From assembly GCF_019599505.1 (NCBI RefSeq), contig NZ_RKLT01000024.1, positions 1-42,621 of the forward strand: a stretch of 42,621 nt of DNA. Reading direction: 5' to 3'. Of the stretch, positions 40,434 through 42,621 are shown piece by piece (within the stretch, counting starts at the first letter, position 1; every line of letters begins with the position of its first letter). The translations under genes were made by a program, and so were the position numbers. The notes under the pieces were generated by a model. It had not been told where the DNA came from, ran no database searches, and saw only the letters and a program-made list of their open reading frames with translations. Source of the stretch: Haloarcula nitratireducens. GTDB taxonomy: Archaea; Halobacteriota; Halobacteria; Halobacteriales; Haloarculaceae.

Positions 40434-40787
40434 TTAGTCCGACCGTTCAAGCTTCTCGCGACGCGCCGCGAACTCTTCTTCGGTGAGATCACCACGGGCG
40501 TACGCCATGCGCAACTCCTCCATGGCGGGAGTCTGAGACGACGGTGATTCAGCCACGCGACGGACGAGGAGATATCCTCCACCGAGCAAGACGAGGAGGA
40601 AGACCAGCGGGACAAGCATCCCGACGAGTGGCCACCAACCGCTGGTCGTTCCGGATACGCCCATCATTCCACCGTATCCCATCATCCCGCCGAATCCCAT
40701 CCCCATCGTGAGCAAAGGCAGGACGATGATCGCCCCGAGGATGAGGAGAACGATGGTTGTGGTGTCGAGTTGGTTTGATGATGCCAT
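40434..40787 (-). CDS. SHOCT-domain membrane protein (2)
   Basis: 117 residues. Membrane segments TTIVLLILGAIIVLPLLTMG and LVGMLVPLVFLLVLLGGGYL flank a Met/Gly-rich MGMGFGGMMGYGGMMGV. The C-terminal SHOCT motif is AMEELRMAYARGDLTEEEFA. It has the same plan as the proteins at 38854 and 41301. It starts 3 bases after the stop of the DUF302 gene, so the two are one operon. Confidence 0.86.
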   Translation of the reverse strand: MASSNQLDTTTIVLLILGAIIVLPLLTMGMGFGGMMGYGGMMGVSGTTSGWWPLVGMLVPLVFLLVLLGGGYLLVRRVAESPSSQTPAMEELRMAYARGDLTEEEFAARREKLERSD

Positions 40788-40790
40788 GGT

Positions 40791-41207
40791 TCAGACCTCC
40801 GACGCGGAGTCGAATTCGTCCGCGACACTGGCGAGAACGCGTTCGAACCGGTCGTGGACCTCGTTCGCGATCGAGTCGAGTGCCTCGTTGCCGGCGATGC
40901 CGACGAGCTGTTGTGGGTCGACGGCACTCACCGTAATCTCGCCATCGTCGGTTTCGTAGACGATGACGTTACATGGGAGAAGTGCGCCGAGTTCGATCTC
41001 CTCGTTCAGGCCCTCGTGGGCCAGTCCCGGATTACACGCACCGAGGATGCGGTACTGTCGGAACTCCTCGCCGAGTTTCTCCTCGAGCGTCGCTTGGACG
41101 TCGATGTCGCAGAGGACGCCGAATTCTTCATCTTTGAGCGCGTCGACCGTTGTCTCGACTACTTGGTCGAAGTCACCGGACACGGACGTTTGTATTGTGT
41201 ACGTCAT
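40791..41207 (-). CDS. DUF302-domain protein
   Basis: 138 residues: MTYTIQTSVSGDFDQVVETT, VDALKDEEFGVLCDIDVQAT, LEEKLGEEFRQYRILGACNP, GLAHEGL...LLPCNVIVYE. This is the full DUF302 fold, with its characteristic ...YRILGACNP and GLLLPCN-like segments and two Cys (C58 and C78 region). DUF302 proteins lie beside copper or redox genes in many organisms; the reaction is unknown. First gene of an operon with SHOCT protein (2). Confidence 0.9.
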   Translation of the reverse strand: MTYTIQTSVSGDFDQVVETTVDALKDEEFGVLCDIDVQATLEEKLGEEFRQYRILGACNPGLAHEGLNEEIELGALLPCNVIVYETDDGEITVSAVDPQQLVGIAGNEALDSIANEVHDRFERVLASVADEFDSASEV

Positions 41208-41300
41208 GCAATATGGTACTCTGTTGATTGACTTAAGGGTGGGGTTCCGAAGTGGTCGTCACGGATGGAGTCATCCGTGTTGGAACTAGTACCGAATGGC

Positions 41301-41654
41301 TCATCCGGCACGTTCCAACTGTTCACGTCGCCGCTCGAATTCGTCGTCAGAGAGTTCGCCACGGGCGTAGCGCTCTCGGAGAACCGAGAGCGGCCCCTCG
41401 TCATCCCCGTCGGTTTCTCGGTTGAGAAGCGCATAGACGAGGTAGAGGGGGACGGCGATGAGGAGCCCCATCCAGAGGAGTCCCCAGAGCCCCATCGCTC
41501 CGCCGAAGAGGCCCCAGCCGCCGCCCATCATGCCGCCGCCGTAGCTCTCGCCGCCGTGGGCAGCAGCTGTTCCAGTCGCTGCGACCAGCAGTGGGACGGC
41601 GAGTAACGCGAGTCGACGAGCAGTGCGTCCGAGAGTATTGGTGGGTTTCGTCAT
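41301..41654 (-). CDS. SHOCT-domain membrane protein (3), secreted N-terminus
   Basis: 117 residues. A signal-like N-terminus (RRLALLAVPLLVAATGTAAA) is followed by HGGESYGGGMMGGGWGLFGG, Met/Gly-rich, one membrane segment (LWGLLWMGLLIAVPLYLVYA) and the SHOCT motif LSVLRERYARGELSDDEFER. It shares the plan of the other two SHOCT proteins. It is downstream of the 41716 gene with a 61-base gap. Confidence 0.85.
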   Translation of the reverse strand: MTKPTNTLGRTARRLALLAVPLLVAATGTAAAHGGESYGGGMMGGGWGLFGGAMGLWGLLWMGLLIAVPLYLVYALLNRETDGDDEGPLSVLRERYARGELSDDEFERRREQLERAG

Positions 41655-41715
41655 GATTGTGAATTAGTGGTGGGTTTCGATATTTGGTCGAAGCGATCGA
41701 AACGGTCAGGAGCCG

Positions 41716-42012
41716 TCAGCAGTGGCCCTGCCCGTACATCCCGCGGTCGTGGTCGTCCTTAGCCATGTCCTGGGCCATCTCATCGACGGTCACACCCATG
41801 TGGGACTCCATCCACTCGACGCTACCGGGACCCATATGGTCGGTCATGTGGCCGTCCATCCAGGCCGCCCAGTCGTCGGCGTTCCCGTCGTACGGGGGCG
41901 CGTCGTCTGCGGTCGTTTCGTTGCCGTGTGCGCTGACCAGGCCCGGGGCAAGCGCGAGTCCGACAATCGCGAGCGCCACAAGCAGCCAGCGGCCGATGGT
42001 GTAGTTGGTCAT
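41716..42012 (-). CDS. Secreted His/Met-rich protein, probable metal binder
   Basis: 98 residues. A signal peptide (RWLLVALAIVGLALAPGLVS, cleaved after AHG or SA) leads a short acidic protein with WAAWMDGHMTDHMGPGS, VEWMESHMGVTVDEMAQDMA and a C-terminal DRGMYGQGHC. The repeated HM pairs, Met and the final Cys suggest binding of copper. No homologue family can be named. First of the two-gene unit with SHOCT protein (3). A longer overlapping frame on the same strand starting near 42214 is out of frame and is rejected. Confidence 0.7.
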   Translation of the reverse strand: MTNYTIGRWLLVALAIVGLALAPGLVSAHGNETTADDAPPYDGNADDWAAWMDGHMTDHMGPGSVEWMESHMGVTVDEMAQDMAKDDHDRGMYGQGHC

Positions 42013-42167
42013 TGTCTTTCTCCTCGGTTAGTCGTAGGACCGCTCGGGGGTTATCGCGATGGGTGTGAACCCACGCAGGAGAACGTTCGAGAGCGTGTAT
42101 AGCGTCATCTAATCGTTCCTCAGGAACAAGACCGTTCATCCCAGCTAAATTCGTCAGGCAATCGTAG

Positions 42168-42296
42168 TCATCGGTCAATGTCGTGGAACGGTTCAGAGCC
42201 AGCGGCAGTGGCACGACGATACCCTCCCAGCGGAATGACAGCGTGAAAGGCGTTCAGGAACGACTGACTATCTACGTCTGCGAAACCAAACTCCAC
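42168..42296 (-). pseudogene. Possible remnant of a gene, 42 codons
   Basis: From a GTG at 42296 the minus strand reads MEFGFADVDSQSFLNAFHAV then IPLGGYRRATAAGSEPFHDI and DR before a stop. It looks like coding sequence but is closed by a stop just upstream at about 42303, so it may be the tail of a decayed gene. No motif. The rest of the 42013-42434 gap shows nothing else. Confidence 0.25.
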
Positions 42297-42434
42297 GTAG
42301 AGGCGCTAATTACTACCAATCTCGTTTTAGGCCATCTGACACGAGTTTACTAATCCAAATACGATTCAGTGAAAAAATCTCGGCTTAGTGCCTTTCAGAA
42401 GGATACACGAAGTGAATAACGATACTGCTAGTCG

Positions 42435-42621
42435 ATGAGAGCTAGTCCTGTGACATCCTTACTCGAGCGGGCATATTACCAGTACGTGGGCGCGGCAATG
42501 TCTGTCCTGTCCCGATATCCTATCGGGACCAACGTCTATGAACGAGACTGGGACGCGCTCGTCATACTCGATACGTGTCGAGTGGATGCGCTCCGGGAGG
42601 TGGCCCCGGAGTATGATTTCA
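42435..42621 (+). CDS. Sulfatase/alkaline-phosphatase-superfamily protein, N-terminal part
   Basis: 62 residues visible before the window ends. MRASPVTSLLERAYYQYVGA, then PIGTNVYERDWDALVILDTC, RVDALREVAPEYDF. In haloarchaeal sulfatase-like hydrolases the LVVLDxCR(V/Y)DAL segment carries the first metal-binding Asp and the nucleophile position (here the C or the following R context), and IGTNVYERDWD precedes it. They are often in cell-surface glycan or sulfation gene groups. Enzyme activity cannot be judged from the fragment. Confidence 0.75.
   Translation, partial: MRASPVTSLLERAYYQYVGAAMSVLSRYPIGTNVYERDWDALVILDTCRVDALREVAPEYDF

Noticed and set aside
41822..42214. 130-residue minus-strand ORF overlapping the secreted His/Met-rich protein gene
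   Set aside because: It is out of frame with the signal-peptide protein, and its second half is Arg/Pro-rich shadow sequence.

Overview
The window is haloarchaeal (class Halobacteria) DNA. The predicted proteins are strongly acidic and rich in Asp/Glu. Families largely confined to haloarchaea recur (a HalOD1 output domain, Tat-exported lipoproteins, DUF7344/DUF7389/DUF7539-like small proteins, SHOCT membrane proteins, archaeal IS1341-type TnpB). Several genes have a TATA-like element 25-30 bases before the start codon and no leader. Many short genes, gene remnants, toxin-antitoxin pairs and decayed insertion sequences point to an accessory region such as a megaplasmid or genomic island. No rRNA, tRNA or CRISPR array was recognised.

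Layout. (1) 1-9.5 kb: small hypothetical and winged-helix genes, a solo tnpB element, an SDR oxidoreductase, a pair of related DUF2071-like proteins, a HalOD1 protein, a zinc-ribbon protein, an RHH/RelE toxin-antitoxin pair and a TRAM protein. (2) 9.5-18.2 kb: a thiamine-diphosphate enzyme abutting a decapitated HTH gene, an Lrp/AsnC regulator, a CBS protein, several pseudogenes and a Tat lipoprotein. (3) 18.3-26.8 kb: a defence island with a PD-(D/E)xK nuclease, a Hachiman system (hamA-hamB, visibly AT-richer than its surroundings) and a single-chain type IIG restriction-modification enzyme. (4) 27.1-30.8 kb: plasmid-like small genes, including a chain of six ORFs overlapping by 1 or 4 bases, then a coiled-coil/winged-helix protein. 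(5) 30.8-34.6 kb: toxin-antitoxin-like cassettes (VapBC; a Fic/Doc-like protein; DUF433/DUF5615) separated by copies of a conserved non-coding repeat and bounded by two copies of the 3' end of the coiled-coil gene. (6) 34.7-42.0 kb: a metal, probably copper, handling region: Cys-rich four-helix protein, DUF4396 membrane protein, His-rich NicO-type transporter, YHS-MaoC fusion, CuA-like lipoprotein, three SHOCT membrane proteins, DUF302 and a His/Met-rich secreted protein. A sulfatase-like gene runs off the end.

The most notable feature is the repeat-punctuated cassette array in region 5. The repeats are long, carry two small adjacent hairpins, and separate non-homologous toxin-like modules. 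This looks like a modular locus in which toxin-antitoxin units are exchanged by recombination between spacers. The Hachiman locus is the clearest named defence system. All function calls rest on motifs and family knowledge, not on database searches.
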